DNA from: Cellvibrionaceae bacterium AOL6
GTDB taxonomy: Bacteria; Pseudomonadota; Gammaproteobacteria; Pseudomonadales; Cellvibrionaceae
Assembly (NCBI GenBank): GCA_003265435.1
Contig: NOXC01000001.1
Location: 248,001 to 312,000 of the forward strand
DNA length: 64,000 nt
Reading direction: 5' to 3'
How positions within the stretch are numbered: the stretch's first letter is position 1; each line of letters begins with the position of its first letter. Shown in pieces: positions 52,977-63,842 of the stretch. Under the pieces are notes generated by a model. The model did no database searches. It was not told the DNA's origin and saw nothing but the letters and a program-made list of their open reading frames with translations. Both the position numbers and the translations under genes were made by a program.

Positions 52977-54080
52977 CTAACCATACTGCTTTTCAATCCA
53001 CTGCCGATAACTGCCGTCCATCACCGCGCGCCACCAACTTTCGTTCTCGAGATACCACTGCAAGGTACGTCGAATACCGGTTTCGAAGGTCTCAGCGGGT
53101 TGATAACCCAATTCATTGTTCGCCTTGGTAGGATCAATAGCGTAGCGACGATCATGGCCGGGCCGATCCTTGACGTAAGTAATCAAACTTTCTGCGTTGC
53201 CTGCTTGTGCCGCGCTCGCCTCAGGGAAGCGCTCGGCTAAACCACTGTCGTTGGCGAAGGCCTCGTTCATCAGTCCGCAAATCAGTTTCACGATGTCGAT
53301 GTTCGCCCATTCGTTGATGCCACCGATGTTATAGGTTTCATCAATGCGGCCCTTCTCAAGAATTAGATCAATGCCTCGCGCATGGTCTTCAACATACAAC
53401 CAATCTCGAATCTGCTTGCCATCGCCATAGATGGGCAACGCCCGGTCAAACAGAATATTGGTGATCACTAACGGGATCAGCTTTTCAGGAAAATGAAAGG
53501 GGCCGTAGTTGTTGGAGCAGTTTGACGTGGTGACATTCAAACCGTAGGTATGATGGTAGGCCCGAACCAGGTGATCGGATGCGGCCTTACTCGCGGAGTA
53601 AGGCGAATTGGGCGCGTAGGGTGTGTCTTCCCGAAACGCCGGGTCTTCCGGGCCTAGCGTACCGTAGACCTCATCGGTGGACACATGATGGAATCGGTGT
53701 CCCTCGACATTGGCTTCCTCGTCCAGCCAGACTTTTTTCGCGGCTTTCAGAAGACTGTGTGTGCCGATGACATTGGTTTCAATAAAGGCATCCGGCCCGG
53801 TGATCGATCGGTCCACATGCGATTCGGCGGCAAAATGCACCAGCGTATCGACCTTCTGGTCTCGTATTAGCGCCTCGACGAGTGGCTGATCACAGATATC
53901 ACCATGCACAAAGGTCATAGCGTCGGAATCTTTTACTGCAGCTAAGTTATCCAGGTTTCCCGCGTAGGTCAGCGCATCGAGAACCACCACTCGGTCTTGA
54001 GGGTACTTCCCCAGCCAATACAAAACGAAATTTGCTCCAATAAACCCGGCCCCACCGGTCACCAACAGTACTTTAGACAT
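52977..54080 (-). CDS. rmlB: dTDP-glucose 4,6-dehydratase
   Basis: A 367-residue extended SDR performing the second step of dTDP-L-rhamnose synthesis. TGGAGFIGANFV binds NAD, HFAAESHVDRSI and VSTDEVYG carry the dehydratase residues, and YSASKA holds the catalytic Tyr and Lys. Last gene of the rmlA-rmlC-rmlD-rmlB set; its start is one base from the rmlD stop. Confidence 0.97.
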   Translation of the reverse strand: MSKVLLVTGGAGFIGANFVLYWLGKYPQDRVVVLDALTYAGNLDNLAAVKDSDAMTFVHGDICDQPLVEALIRDQKVDTLVHFAAESHVDRSITGPDAFIETNVIGTHSLLKAAKKVWLDEEANVEGHRFHHVSTDEVYGTLGPEDPAFREDTPYAPNSPYSASKAASDHLVRAYHHTYGLNVTTSNCSNNYGPFHFPEKLIPLVITNILFDRALPIYGDGKQIRDWLYVEDHARGIDLILEKGRIDETYNIGGINEWANIDIVKLICGLMNEAFANDSGLAERFPEASAAQAGNAESLITYVKDRPGHDRRYAIDPTKANNELGYQPAETFETGIRRTLQWYLENESWWRAVMDGSYRQWIEKQYG

Positions 54081-54952
54081 TAATTCGTTATTTCCTTCAA
54101 TTCATTAAACATTGCACGCAACTGCGTCTGCCAGTGCCTCTGCTCCAAACCGGGCAGAGCCGACAGGACTTTGCGTTTATCCATGACACTGTATGCAGGT
54201 CGACGAGCCGGCAAGGGGTAGGACGCTGTCGGAATCGCATACAAAGGGATGGCTCGCTCGAGCAAGCCGTGCTCCAGGCCAAGCTGCATAATGGCCTCGG
54301 CAAAGTCATACCAGCTGGCAACACCTGCGTCACTCCAGTGATACAGACCGGTCACACGTTGATCCACCATCTGCCAGCAAAGCTGCGCCAGGCCTTTCGC
54401 CCAGGTCGGTGTGCCCACCTGGTCGACAACAATATTCATCGACTCCCGCTGGGACATGTAGTGCAACATTGCATGCACAAAATTCTTACCACGCGCAGCA
54501 TAGACCCAGGAAGTGCGTACGATCGCCCAGTTGTTATGCGAACTTTGTTCCAACACGCGCTCCCCTGCGCGTTTGCTTTCGCCATAGACGCTCATGGGGT
54601 GCGTTTCATCGTCTTCGGCGTAAGGCACGTTCTTCGCCCCATTGAACACGAAGTCCGTCGACACATGCAGCAGGTAGGCGCCTGCTGGCATCGCATTGAC
54701 GAGATTGGCCGTGCCTTGTTCATTCACACGGAACGCCTGGTCACAGTCTTCTTCAGCCTTGTCTACGGCGGTGTAGGCTGCGGCATTGATCACGACATCC
54801 GGCATCTGCGCCTCGAGAAAAGCACGCACCGCATCTGCATCGCCGATATCGAGTTCAGCTCGACCCACACAACACAGTTCAATGTGTTCCGGGCGCGTCA
54901 GCGCCAATTCCGTTGCAAGCTGCCCACCCGCACCTGTTACGACCACTTTCAT
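54080..54952 (-). CDS. rmlD: dTDP-4-dehydrorhamnose reductase
   Basis: A 290-residue SDR catalysing the last step to dTDP-L-rhamnose. VTGAGGQLATELA is the cofactor site. NAAAYTAVDKAEED, STDFVFNG and YGESKRAGE hold the substrate and catalytic residues. It shares one base with rmlB. The pathway supplies rhamnose for the surrounding glycosyltransferases. Confidence 0.96.
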   Translation of the reverse strand: MKVVVTGAGGQLATELALTRPEHIELCCVGRAELDIGDADAVRAFLEAQMPDVVINAAAYTAVDKAEEDCDQAFRVNEQGTANLVNAMPAGAYLLHVSTDFVFNGAKNVPYAEDDETHPMSVYGESKRAGERVLEQSSHNNWAIVRTSWVYAARGKNFVHAMLHYMSQRESMNIVVDQVGTPTWAKGLAQLCWQMVDQRVTGLYHWSDAGVASWYDFAEAIMQLGLEHGLLERAIPLYAIPTASYPLPARRPAYSVMDKRKVLSALPGLEQRHWQTQLRAMFNELKEITN

Positions 54953-54961
54953 GGCACTCTC

Positions 54962-55510
54962 CTATGCGAATTTGTCGGCTTGAGCCCAGAGCAGGCCTTC
55001 TTCGTCCTTTGCCGACAGAACCGGCGTATCGCCCTCGGCTATCGGCCATTCAACACCCACCGTCGGATCGTCCCAGCGCAGGGAACGCTCGTGCGCGGGC
55101 GCATAGTAGTCTGTGCATTTGTACACGAATTCAGCCTCATCGGAGGTCACATAAAAGCCGTGTGCAAACCCTTCCGGTACCCAAAGCTGCCGCTTGTTCT
55201 CCGCGCTCAAGGTAACGCCCACCCACTGACCAAAGGTCGGAGAGCTTTTGCGCATATCGACGGCAACATCGAAGACTTCCCCAGAAATCACTCTCACTAA
55301 TTTGCCCTGGGTCTGTTCCACCTGGTAATGCAAGCCACGCAAAATCCCCTTTCTGGACTTGCTGTGGTTCTCCTGCACAAACTCGCGCTCACCACAGGCC
55401 TCATTGAAGGCTTGAGTACGGAACGTCTCCATAAAAAAGCCGCGTTCATCACCAAACACCTGGGGCTCCAGGATTTTCACATCGGCCAACGCCGTTTCGA
55501 TAAACTTCAT
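54962..55510 (-). CDS. rmlC: dTDP-4-dehydrorhamnose 3,5-epimerase
   Basis: A 182-residue cupin enzyme for the third step to dTDP-L-rhamnose. FGDERGFFMETFR, QENHSKSRKGILRGLHYQ (catalytic His in the HYQ region), VFDVAVDMRKSSPTFGQWVG and PEGFAHGFYV are the family blocks. Normal length, between rmlA and rmlD. Confidence 0.96.
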   Translation of the reverse strand: MKFIETALADVKILEPQVFGDERGFFMETFRTQAFNEACGEREFVQENHSKSRKGILRGLHYQVEQTQGKLVRVISGEVFDVAVDMRKSSPTFGQWVGVTLSAENKRQLWVPEGFAHGFYVTSDEAEFVYKCTDYYAPAHERSLRWDDPTVGVEWPIAEGDTPVLSAKDEEGLLWAQADKFA

Positions 55511-55520
55511 CGTCGTTTCC

Positions 55521-56402
55521 TTAAAACACTCGACTGCTCAACAGGTTAAGGAGGTACTCACCGTAACCGCTCTTGCGCAGAGGTTCGGCGAGTGTGCGCA
55601 ACTGATCGGCGTTAATGAATCCAGCCCGATAGGCGACCTCCTCGGGACAATTCACTTTAAGGCCCTGTCGTTTCTCCAGTGTTTCAATGAACTGCGCGGC
55701 ATCGAGCAAACTGTCATGCGTACCGGTATCGAGCCAGGCCGTCCCACGCCCCATAATCTCTACCTGCAAATCACCGCGATTCAGATACGCTTCAATCACG
55801 TCGGTAATTTCCAGCTCGCCTCTGGGCGATGGTTTGACTGCGCTTGCGATGTCGACCACGTCTTTATCAAAAAAGTACAGGCCGGGCACGGCGTAGTTGG
55901 ATTTAGGCTCTTTGGGTTTTTCTTCGATCGAGAGGGCCTTGCCTTGCTCATCGAAGTCAATCACCCCGTACGCTCGGGGATTCGACACGTGGTAACCGAA
56001 AACGGTCGCGCCGTCAGTGCGGGCTTGAGCCGCACGCAGCGAAGCCACTAGGTCATGGCCGTAGAACAGGTTGTCCCCCAGAATCAATGCGGCAGGACTG
56101 CCGGCGAGAAATTCCTGGCCTATCAAGAAGGCCTGCGCCAGACCTTCTGGCTTTTCCTGTACGGCATATTCGAGTTGGATGCCCCATTGACTGCCGTCGC
56201 CGAGCAGGGCTTCAAAGCGAGGGAGTTCAAGTGGTGTACTGATAATTAGGATTTCACGAATACCCGCTTGCATCAGTGTCGCGAGCGGGTAGTAAATCAT
56301 CGGTTTGTCGTACACGGGCATGAGCTGTTTGCTGACCACCATGGTCAGAGGATACAGACGCGTTCCACTTCCGCCTGCTAATATGATACCTTTCCTCGTC
56401 AT
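55521..56402 (-). CDS. rmlA: Glucose-1-phosphate thymidylyltransferase
   Basis: A 293-residue nucleotidyltransferase making dTDP-glucose, the first rhamnose-pathway step. [16 protein letters not shown], the catalytic Lys in [27 protein letters not shown] and [10 protein letters not shown] are all present. First gene of the four-gene rhamnose set and divergent from the GT4 gene. Confidence 0.97.
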   Translation of the reverse strand: MTRKGIILAGGSGTRLYPLTMVVSKQLMPVYDKPMIYYPLATLMQAGIREILIISTPLELPRFEALLGDGSQWGIQLEYAVQEKPEGLAQAFLIGQEFLAGSPAALILGDNLFYGHDLVASLRAAQARTDGATVFGYHVSNPRAYGVIDFDEQGKALSIEEKPKEPKSNYAVPGLYFFDKDVVDIASAVKPSPRGELEITDVIEAYLNRGDLQVEIMGRGTAWLDTGTHDSLLDAAQFIETLEKRQGLKVNCPEEVAYRAGFINADQLRTLAEPLRKSGYGEYLLNLLSSRVF

Positions 56403-56521
56403 TCCTAATCCTGTTTGTTACCTCGTTGGGAAGCGAGAGTGTATCACCATAACCTGGAAGCGTGTGTGTCACATCCCCGTGGCAGACTGTTCTGAACGTT
56501 GTCACGGATCTGCAACACCTT

Positions 56522-57718
56522 ATGAAGCTGGCTTACATTACGACCTGTTTTGGTACTCCGTCTCATACTTTTATCCGACGCGAAATTCGCGAATTTGAGG
56601 CCACCGGAACGCCGGTAACGCTCTATGGCGTTCGCCGCGACACGAGCATCGCCGACGATGCTCAAGATCTCGTGGCACGCACGGCGTACCTCTACCCTCT
56701 TCGCTATCTGCAATTACTCGGTCTTATTCTCTGGTATGCCACGCGCTACGCCGGTCGATTTTGGCCAGCCGCCTGGGCGTGTCTGACGAGCTCGTCCGAC
56801 AATTTAAAAAACCGTGCAAAACTGTTGTTTCATCTGCTGGTGTCCACCCGCCATGCGCGCGCCATGGATCTGGCGGAGATCACCCACCTGCATGCGCACT
56901 TTCTCAATGTCTCGAGCTCTATCGCGATGTTTTCCGCTTGGCTCGCGGATATTCCATTCAGCATTACCGTACACTCGGCCGGCGAACGCGACTTACCGCA
57001 TGTAGCTGGCATCCCCCTAAAGCTCAAGCGCGCGCAGCGCCTGTTGATGATCAGCGAGTTTAATATTCGATACTACAGCGAGCTCTTTCCCTGCGAAGAG
57101 AAATCTGTCGTCGTGCGTTGCGGGATGAACCTCGACACTTTTGTTCGTCGCCCCTTTCGAGCACACAACAACCAACCGTTGCAGGTGTTGGCGGTGGGGC
57201 GTTTTGTAGAGAAAAAGGGCTTCCATATACTGGTGGAGGCCGCGCAACAATTGAAAGCTAGCGCGGTGAACGCGCGTATCGAATTGCTTGGCGACGGACC
57301 GATGAAAGCCGAACTAGAGCGCATCGCCAACGCAAAGGAACTGAACAACATTCTGCATTTCCTCGGTCACGCAAGCAGCGATACCGTAAAACACAAAATG
57401 GCCGAAGCCGACCTTGTCGTCGTACCGAGCGTCACCAGCGCAAGCGGGGAAATGGAAGGCATCCCGGTCGTATTAATGGAGGCAATGGCCAGCGGTGTGC
57501 CTGTTATTGCTTCAGCACATAGCGGCATTCCCGAACTGGTTACGGAGAATACGGGTGTCTTGGTTGCTGAAGGTGATGCCTCCGCATTAGCCGATGCAAT
57601 CGCGCGCTTTGAACCCGACGCGGAAAAAATCGAAGCCGCACACGCATTGATCGAATCCCAATTCAATATTCATCATGTGGTCGCCCAGCGCCGCGCCCTG
57701 TTTCAGGAACCGAAGTAA
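56522..57718 (+). CDS. Family 4 glycosyltransferase
   Basis: A 398-residue GT-B enzyme. The N-terminal KLAYITTCFGTPSHTFIRREI is typical of WcaL/colanic-acid-type transferases. The C-terminal domain has VLAVGRFVEKKGFHILVEAA and the EGIPVVLMEAMASGVPVIAS motif with the two conserved Glu. The ATG at 56522 is chosen because the family start is KLAYITT; the longer frame to 56462 adds unrelated residues. Followed after one base by a GT2 gene. Confidence 0.9.
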   Translation: MKLAYITTCFGTPSHTFIRREIREFEATGTPVTLYGVRRDTSIADDAQDLVARTAYLYPLRYLQLLGLILWYATRYAGRFWPAAWACLTSSSDNLKNRAKLLFHLLVSTRHARAMDLAEITHLHAHFLNVSSSIAMFSAWLADIPFSITVHSAGERDLPHVAGIPLKLKRAQRLLMISEFNIRYYSELFPCEEKSVVVRCGMNLDTFVRRPFRAHNNQPLQVLAVGRFVEKKGFHILVEAAQQLKASAVNARIELLGDGPMKAELERIANAKELNNILHFLGHASSDTVKHKMAEADLVVVPSVTSASGEMEGIPVVLMEAMASGVPVIASAHSGIPELVTENTGVLVAEGDASALADAIARFEPDAEKIEAAHALIESQFNIHHVVAQRRALFQEPK

Positions 57719-57719
57719 C

Positions 57720-58622
57720 ATGATCGCCATCTCTGTAGTTATTCCCAGCTATAACGCACAAGACAGCCTACCTGGCACACTCGCCGCGTTGCAGGCACAG
57801 CAGTTTGAGCAGGAATTTGAAGTGATCGTCATGGATTGCTCGGATCACGACAAAGTCCCGCAACTGTGCGAACAATTCGAACACTGCCGCTGCATCCAAG
57901 TTGCGGAACGTTTTAATCCAGGCATAGGACGCAACCTGGGTGCCGAGCAAGCTAAGGGTGAGCTGTTGGTGTTTGTCGATGCGGATGTGGTATTGGAGCC
58001 AAACGCGTTGGCAGAAGCATGGCGATATTATCAACAAGGTCATTCGATTTTTGGTGGTGCGCTTGAGCTTAACGAACAAGCTGAGCCCACTATTGCGTCG
58101 TATCTCGAACACTATTTCTTTAATCACGAATCCCAACGCGGGCGCCCCGTCTGCCCGCGTAGCAATCTAAGCTCGGCATTAATGTTGTTCGATAGGGCCC
58201 TGTTTTTAAGTGAAGGTCGCTTTAAAGACATACCTCGGATGCAGGATACAGAATTAACAGAACGGATGATTGCGAGCGGCCACACACTTTCGTTCAACCC
58301 AAACGTTGTCGGCCTTCAAATTCAAGACTCGCCGATGCACAAGGTGCTTCGCAAAATCTACATCAACGGGAAAAACCTGTATTTTATTCGCTATCAAAAA
58401 CAGTCTTTTCTCAAAAAGGTGTTTTTATTCCTTTTGCTGCCGTTGCTGACCTTGCTCAAAATTATTCGTATCAGTGCGCGGCATTTACGCTATCAAGATG
58501 GTCGAGGGCGCTTTATTACGATCGCATTGACACCGCTGCTACTGCTTGCCGGCGTTTATTGGGCTGGGGGGCTGTACCGTTCAATGATTTTTGGTGGCGA
58601 GATCAGTCGCAACAGAGACTAA
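57720..58622 (+). CDS. Family 2 glycosyltransferase, membrane-associated
   Basis: A 300-residue GT2 starting IAISVVIPSYNAQDSLPGTL, with VFVDADVVLEPNALAEA at the donor/metal site and MQDTELTERMIASGH in the acceptor region. Two hydrophobic segments close to the C-terminus (FLFLLLPLLTLLKII and LLLLAGVYWAGGLY) suggest membrane association. The ATG at 57720 overlaps the end of the GT4 gene region without overlapping its frame. Its stop codon lies in a terminator hairpin. Confidence 0.85.
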   Translation: MIAISVVIPSYNAQDSLPGTLAALQAQQFEQEFEVIVMDCSDHDKVPQLCEQFEHCRCIQVAERFNPGIGRNLGAEQAKGELLVFVDADVVLEPNALAEAWRYYQQGHSIFGGALELNEQAEPTIASYLEHYFFNHESQRGRPVCPRSNLSSALMLFDRALFLSEGRFKDIPRMQDTELTERMIASGHTLSFNPNVVGLQIQDSPMHKVLRKIYINGKNLYFIRYQKQSFLKKVFLFLLLPLLTLLKIIRISARHLRYQDGRGRFITIALTPLLLLAGVYWAGGLYRSMIFGGEISRNRD

Positions 58623-58642
58623 CGGGGCGCCTTGCCCCGTTT
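58621..58642. terminator. Hairpin terminator between convergent GT2 and aroE
   Basis: An 8-bp stem AACGGGGC/GCCCCGTT with loop GCCTT; the GT2 stop codon is part of the stem. The T-run is short (TTT), so strength is uncertain. aroE ends a few bases later from the other side. Confidence 0.6.
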
Positions 58643-58647
58643 CGCGA

Positions 58648-59480
58648 TCAAACGATCAACGCGCGTAACGCGTCGACCGCTTTTGCTGCATCCGGTTTCA
58701 CACCTCGCCATTGGCGAAAACTTTCGGCCGCCTGACCGATCAACATCCCAAAACCGTCAGACACCTCTGCTGCGCCGGCGTCACGTGCGTGCTTGAGAAA
58801 CGGCGTCAACTCGGCGCCATACACCATGTCATACACTTTGACCTGTTCAAATTCATACAGCGTGTCCGGCAGGGTCAAGCTCGCGCCAGACAAGCTCGCC
58901 GAACTGCCATTGATGATGATGTCGAAGGCTTCCGCAGCAGGAATATCACTCAAACCACACCCATTCACTTCGCATTGGGAAAAACGATCCGCAAGTGCCT
59001 CGGCCTTAGACGCAGTGCGATTGGCGATCAACACCGATTCTGGCTGCGCATTCAGTATGGGTTCGAGTACACCGCGCACCGCACCCCCGGCACCGAGTAT
59101 CAATACCCGCGCGTGATGCAGGCTCCAACCCAGGCGCTCGGTCAAATCCCAGACCAGGCCCGCCCCATCGGTAGTGTCACCCCGCACTCGGCCATCTTCC
59201 ATCACACTAAGAGTGTTAACGGCTTCAGCCAGCTTGGCGCGCTCAGTCAACTCATCCGCAAAGTGGAAGGCGTCCGACTTAAACGGCGATGTGATGTTGA
59301 GCCCCTTCCCTCCGCCAGAAAAAAAAGCGGTTGCGGCCGCGTTAAATCCGTCGACGTCCACCAGCTGCTTATCGTAGGTCAGGTTTTGCGCGGTTTGCTG
59401 TGCAAAGAGCGCATGAATCTGGGGGCTCTTGCTTTGCGCTATCGGGTTACCAAAAACACGGTATTGGTCAGGTGCTGACA

Positions 59481-59481
<1 letters not shown>
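58648..59481 (-). CDS. aroE: Shikimate dehydrogenase (NADP)
   Basis: A 277-residue enzyme converting dehydroshikimate to shikimate in aromatic amino acid synthesis. FGNPIAQSKSPQIHALF, the catalytic Lys and substrate Asp in NITSPFK and DTTDGAGLV, and the NADP loop ILGAGGAVRGVL are present. The ATG at 59481 overlaps the hemF stop by one base (TAATG) and is preferred to 59490. Confidence 0.95.
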
Positions 59482-60398
<917 letters not shown>

Positions 60399-60418
60399 CT
60401 AGGGCCTGTATACACTAG
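60399..60418. repeat. Element-end-like sequence at the tsaC 3' end
   Basis: CTAGGGCCTGTATACACTAG matches the ends of the element at 61065-61334 (CTAGGGCCTGTTAACACT) with two changes and is itself an imperfect palindrome. The tsaC stop codon TAG (60415-60417, minus strand) lies inside it. Probable relic or a related site at a gene 3' end. Confidence 0.55.
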
Positions 60419-60978
60419 CGCAGTTGCTTGCCACTACGAGCGTCTGTAATGGTTGAGGGCCGGTTCGCGCCACCGGTGATACCCGGCGCAATGCACAGAC
60501 CTTGGCGACCAAAGTACCGATGCACCTGAAAAGCATGTCGAGCCGCGGCTCGCCCAGAAGGGTTTGCTGACGTAGACACCAATAATCCACCAAATCGTCG
60601 GCTCAATGCCGACACCACAGGGTGACGACTGACCCGAATGGCGACGGTGCTTCTGCCGCCGCTGATCCAATCCGGTATACGCCCCTGATGCGGTACGATC
60701 CAGGTATGGGGGCCTGGCCAGCTGCTCAGAACCCGCGCCTTCTCCGCTTCAGACAAGCCGGCCAATAATGGCAGGGCTCGCTCGAGTTGACCTGTGATCA
60801 GAATCAAGCCTTTCGCGGCCTCACGCCCTTTCAATTGTAGGAGAGCCTCCACCGCATGCGCCTGGAACGGATCACACCCCAAACCCCAAACCGCCTCAGT
60901 CGGATACGCAATGACGGCACCCTGCTCCAACTGCCGGACACAATCATACAGAGAGGGATTGGTGTCATACACTGACAT
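60415..60978 (-). CDS. tsaC: Threonylcarbamoyl-AMP synthase TsaC/YrdC
   Basis: A 187-residue enzyme for the t6A37 modification of tRNA, making threonylcarbamoyl-AMP from threonine, bicarbonate and ATP. AYPTEAVWGLGCDPF, KGREAAKGLILITG, SRHPVVSALSRRFGGLL and STSANPSG are the YrdC blocks. Same order (hemF-tsaC-dprA) as in Pseudomonas, apart from a quinone reductase missing here. Confidence 0.95.
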   Translation of the reverse strand: MSVYDTNPSLYDCVRQLEQGAVIAYPTEAVWGLGCDPFQAHAVEALLQLKGREAAKGLILITGQLERALPLLAGLSEAEKARVLSSWPGPHTWIVPHQGRIPDWISGGRSTVAIRVSRHPVVSALSRRFGGLLVSTSANPSGRAAARHAFQVHRYFGRQGLCIAPGITGGANRPSTITDARSGKQLR

Positions 60979-61064
60979 GGATCAAGCAAGCTCCTGTTAT
61001 TGTTCAAACACAGCGGTCAAAGATTGCGAAAACTACTGGAATTCCGAACGCACAGCAAGTCACC

Positions 61065-61334
61065 CTAGGGCCTGTTAACACTCACTTCATGCGCTCTGTT
61101 GCCATCAAAATTTCGCTATCAAGGCGTGCGGAGTACCGTTTAGTGACTCTAAACAAGCGACAAACAACGCAGAGAGAGGGATTTTGATGGCAACCCGAAG
61201 GGCTGGATCTGTATTTCCACCCTGCTGCGTTGCTTTTCACTCATTTAGCTCGCTAAACCACCGTTCAAAGCGCCTTGCAGTCTGGAAATACAGACTCCAG
61301 CAGAGCGTATGAAGTGAGTGTTAACAGGCCCTAG
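61065..61334. mobile_element. MITE-like palindromic element with 34-bp inverted ends
   Basis: Ends 61065-61098 and 61301-61334 are inverted copies differing at one base (begin CTAGGGCCTGTTAACACT). The interior forms two arms: 61098-61111 pairs with 61181-61194 (14 bp, GTTGCCATCAAAAT), and 61209-61219 pairs with 61283-61293 (11 bp, CTGTATTTCCA) extended by GCTGGA/TCCAGC. Each arm has a tip of GTTTAG/CTAAAC type. No open frame, so it is non-autonomous. The right end supplies the TAG stop of dprA. No clear target duplication was identified. Confidence 0.75.
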
Positions 61335-62476
61335 CCTGGACCCGGCACACGTATGTACCCCAACGCACGATTTTCGACGAGGCCCATCACTTCCAAATCC
61401 AATAATATAGAGAGCAATTCTGGTACGGGTATTTTCAACTCACTGGCAAGCGCATCGGGATGGCGATCGTCGTATCCGAGTTGAGCGAGCACGCGCGCCT
61501 GGCCCGGTTCCAGCCCCGTCTCTATTCCATTCACCAAAGGTGCTGCGGGCGGTGATGCCTCATCACGAACAAAGTCGAGCATCGCCGCAAGTTCCTGAAC
61601 CACATCTTCGGCTTTCTCCACCAGAGTTGCACCCTGTCGAATCAAGGCGTGGCACCCAGCAGCCTGAGGGTTGAATACAGAACCCGGCACCGCGAATACG
61701 TCTCGCCCTTGCTCCATCGCCAGACGTGCCGTAATCAGAGACCCGCTTTTCAGTGCAGCTTCCACCACAAGCGCGCCCATAGAGAGCCCACTGACAATGC
61801 GATTCCGCTCGGGAAAATGGTAGCGATGCGCACGGGTACCCAGTGCCAGCGTGCTGACTAATGCCCCACCGCTATCGAGAATCTGCTGCGCGAGTTCGCG
61901 GTGTCGTCGCGGATAGATCACATCGACCGCCGCCCCGAAAACGGCCACTGTCGGCCCATCTCGTCGCGTACTGGCAAGCGCACCCCGGTGGGCCGCTGCA
62001 TCGATGCCCAGTGCCAGCCCACTCGTCACGGTGAGACCACCTCGGGCAAGCGTTTCGGCCAAAGTTTCACACACGCGTATCCCTGCGGGTGTGGCCTTGC
62101 GACTGCCCACTATTGCAAGCTGCGGCAGAGACAGCGTTGCCGCATTACCCCGAACATACAGCACACTCGGAGCTTGATGAATTTCCTTCAATAAAGGGGG
62201 GTAGTCTTCGTCGGCGGGAAAGAGTAAACGCACATCCGTCTCCGCACATCGACTGCGCTCAGATTGAATCCGCTCCCACCAATACCCCTGTTCACCGTTG
62301 GCACGGTAGTCCAGGCAGGCAGCCAGTTCGTCGTCGTCAAGCAACGCTCGCCAACGCTCGATGGGCGCGGTCCAGAACGAAGAGAGAACGGGAAAATGTT
62401 TTAAAATGCGCCAATAGGTGCGATTACCCGTGGCGGAAAGAAGGTGCAGCCCGAGGGCTAGGTCTTGCGGGGTCAT
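61331..62476 (-). CDS. dprA: DNA-processing protein DprA
   Basis: A 381-residue protein that binds incoming single-stranded DNA and loads RecA during natural transformation. The Rossmann-like core has VGSRKATPAGIRVCETLA, GGLTVTSGLALGIDAAAH and GRDVFAVPGSVFNPQAAGCH. The C-terminal winged helix ends LVENRALGYIRVPGPG. The stop codon comes from the MITE-like end, so the last residues may be altered, though the length is normal. Confidence 0.95.
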   Translation of the reverse strand: MTPQDLALGLHLLSATGNRTYWRILKHFPVLSSFWTAPIERWRALLDDDELAACLDYRANGEQGYWWERIQSERSRCAETDVRLLFPADEDYPPLLKEIHQAPSVLYVRGNAATLSLPQLAIVGSRKATPAGIRVCETLAETLARGGLTVTSGLALGIDAAAHRGALASTRRDGPTVAVFGAAVDVIYPRRHRELAQQILDSGGALVSTLALGTRAHRYHFPERNRIVSGLSMGALVVEAALKSGSLITARLAMEQGRDVFAVPGSVFNPQAAGCHALIRQGATLVEKAEDVVQELAAMLDFVRDEASPPAAPLVNGIETGLEPGQARVLAQLGYDDRHPDALASELKIPVPELLSILLDLEVMGLVENRALGYIRVPGPG

Positions 62477-62557
62477 AGCAACTCATCCTTGAGGCTAGGC
62501 GCGAAAACGCCGGGAAATCCGCGCGCCGCCTCCCTGGCCGCGCGCTACGTTGACAAT

Positions 62558-63589
62558 TTAGGGGTTTTTCACCAAATCCTCAACTTTAAGGCCCTGGTCG
62601 GCTTCGAGCACCAGACCCATGCTGACTTTTTCGAAGGTGCGGAAGATCATCAGCAAGCCTGCGCGCTCGTCTGGCAGTTTCACCCGATCACCGGAAACGC
62701 GGTCAAGCACTGTGCCGCCTCGCTTGTACACCGCGAGCACGTTGCCCGGCACCAAGCCTTCGCGGTCGCCACGGTTGATCACCACGACGTCCATATTACC
62801 CACCTGACTGACACCACCCTCCACGGCCAAGATCTGACCTTCAATGTCCGCTACCGGCGCAGAGGGGAAGAATGTGGAGTCAATTGCGCGTTCTTCCTCG
62901 CGCAGCAGTCGGTCACCGATACGAATTTCTTCGGTGGTACGCGTCACGTTCATGGTGGCGATGCCGTCTTCACTGCTGTGTACGACGACCGTTCCGATAT
63001 CGCGGGCCTGAATACCCAGGAACTCGTCCGTCACGGGGTCGACATACTTGTCGCCTTCGCGATACACCCCATAGACGGTACGCGGCTCGTCCACTTCACC
63101 GCGAACATAGAGCTGATCTCCGGCGCCGACAATCAAGTGCTGGTCGCGGCCAGAAATCACGTAGGGCGCCAACTTCAACTCGTCTTTACCGACGACGCGG
63201 CTGCGTGACAGGAAACTGTTGATCTCATCGAGCGGAATGGTGTCGATGGCCTCTCCCGTAGAAATCACGTGCGCCTTGGGCTCGAGCTTGTAAATTCGGC
63301 CGGAATTGTCGAGCGTCAGACGAGGCTGGCCGTCGAGGTAGATCAGGCGGATACGGTCACCGGGATAAATAAGGTGCGGGTTTTCGATCTGAGCATTCAC
63401 ATGCCAAATTTCTGGCCACAGCCAAGGGTTTTTCAGGAAGGTGTTGGAAATATCCCACAGTGTGTCCCCTCGGACCACCGTATGAACATCGGGAACATCG
63501 TCCTGCAGCATGGGGTCTTCAGCCAGTGCATTGCTGGCGCTGCCTGCCATAGCCATTGCGACGAAAATTCCAATTACATGCTTTCTCAT
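62558..63589 (-). CDS. LysM-domain envelope protein
   Basis: A 343-residue exported protein. The signal peptide ends near NALA, then a single LysM domain follows (HTVVRGDTLWDISNTFLKNPWLWPEIWHVN read in pieces, YPGDRIRLIYL) that would bind peptidoglycan. The long C-terminal part of about 230 residues is beta-rich. The ATG at 63589 has GGAAGAAA upstream and gives the signal peptide; the longer frame to 63682 does not. In Pseudomonas the same gene sits between dprA and def. Function beyond wall binding unknown. Confidence 0.88.
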   Translation of the reverse strand: MRKHVIGIFVAMAMAGSASNALAEDPMLQDDVPDVHTVVRGDTLWDISNTFLKNPWLWPEIWHVNAQIENPHLIYPGDRIRLIYLDGQPRLTLDNSGRIYKLEPKAHVISTGEAIDTIPLDEINSFLSRSRVVGKDELKLAPYVISGRDQHLIVGAGDQLYVRGEVDEPRTVYGVYREGDKYVDPVTDEFLGIQARDIGTVVVHSSEDGIATMNVTRTTEEIRIGDRLLREEERAIDSTFFPSAPVADIEGQILAVEGGVSQVGNMDVVVINRGDREGLVPGNVLAVYKRGGTVLDRVSGDRVKLPDERAGLLMIFRTFEKVSMGLVLEADQGLKVEDLVKNP

Positions 63590-63842
63590 GAGTTTCTTCC
63601 CATTGTATTCGGCGGCGCAGTCAGAAAAACGGTATAATACCGGTATCCGTATTCTGGTTAGCTGATCTCGTTCAAAGTTCAAGCATAGTTCAAGGCTTCG
63701 GACTCGAAGCTTAAACTCAATGAACTAGGTCTCAGATCATGGAGAAACGGCGTTCGCTCTGATTTCCGAAATTCAGTATAAACCCTTCTCCATCATTATG
63801 TTAGCTAGGAAACTTAGTTAAATACTAGAAGTTTGTCACGTA

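Noticed and set aside
54134-55300. 388-residue plus-strand frame across rmlD and rmlC
   Set aside because: It is antisense to two well-supported enzymes and shows the His/Arg/Cys-rich composition typical of shadow translation.
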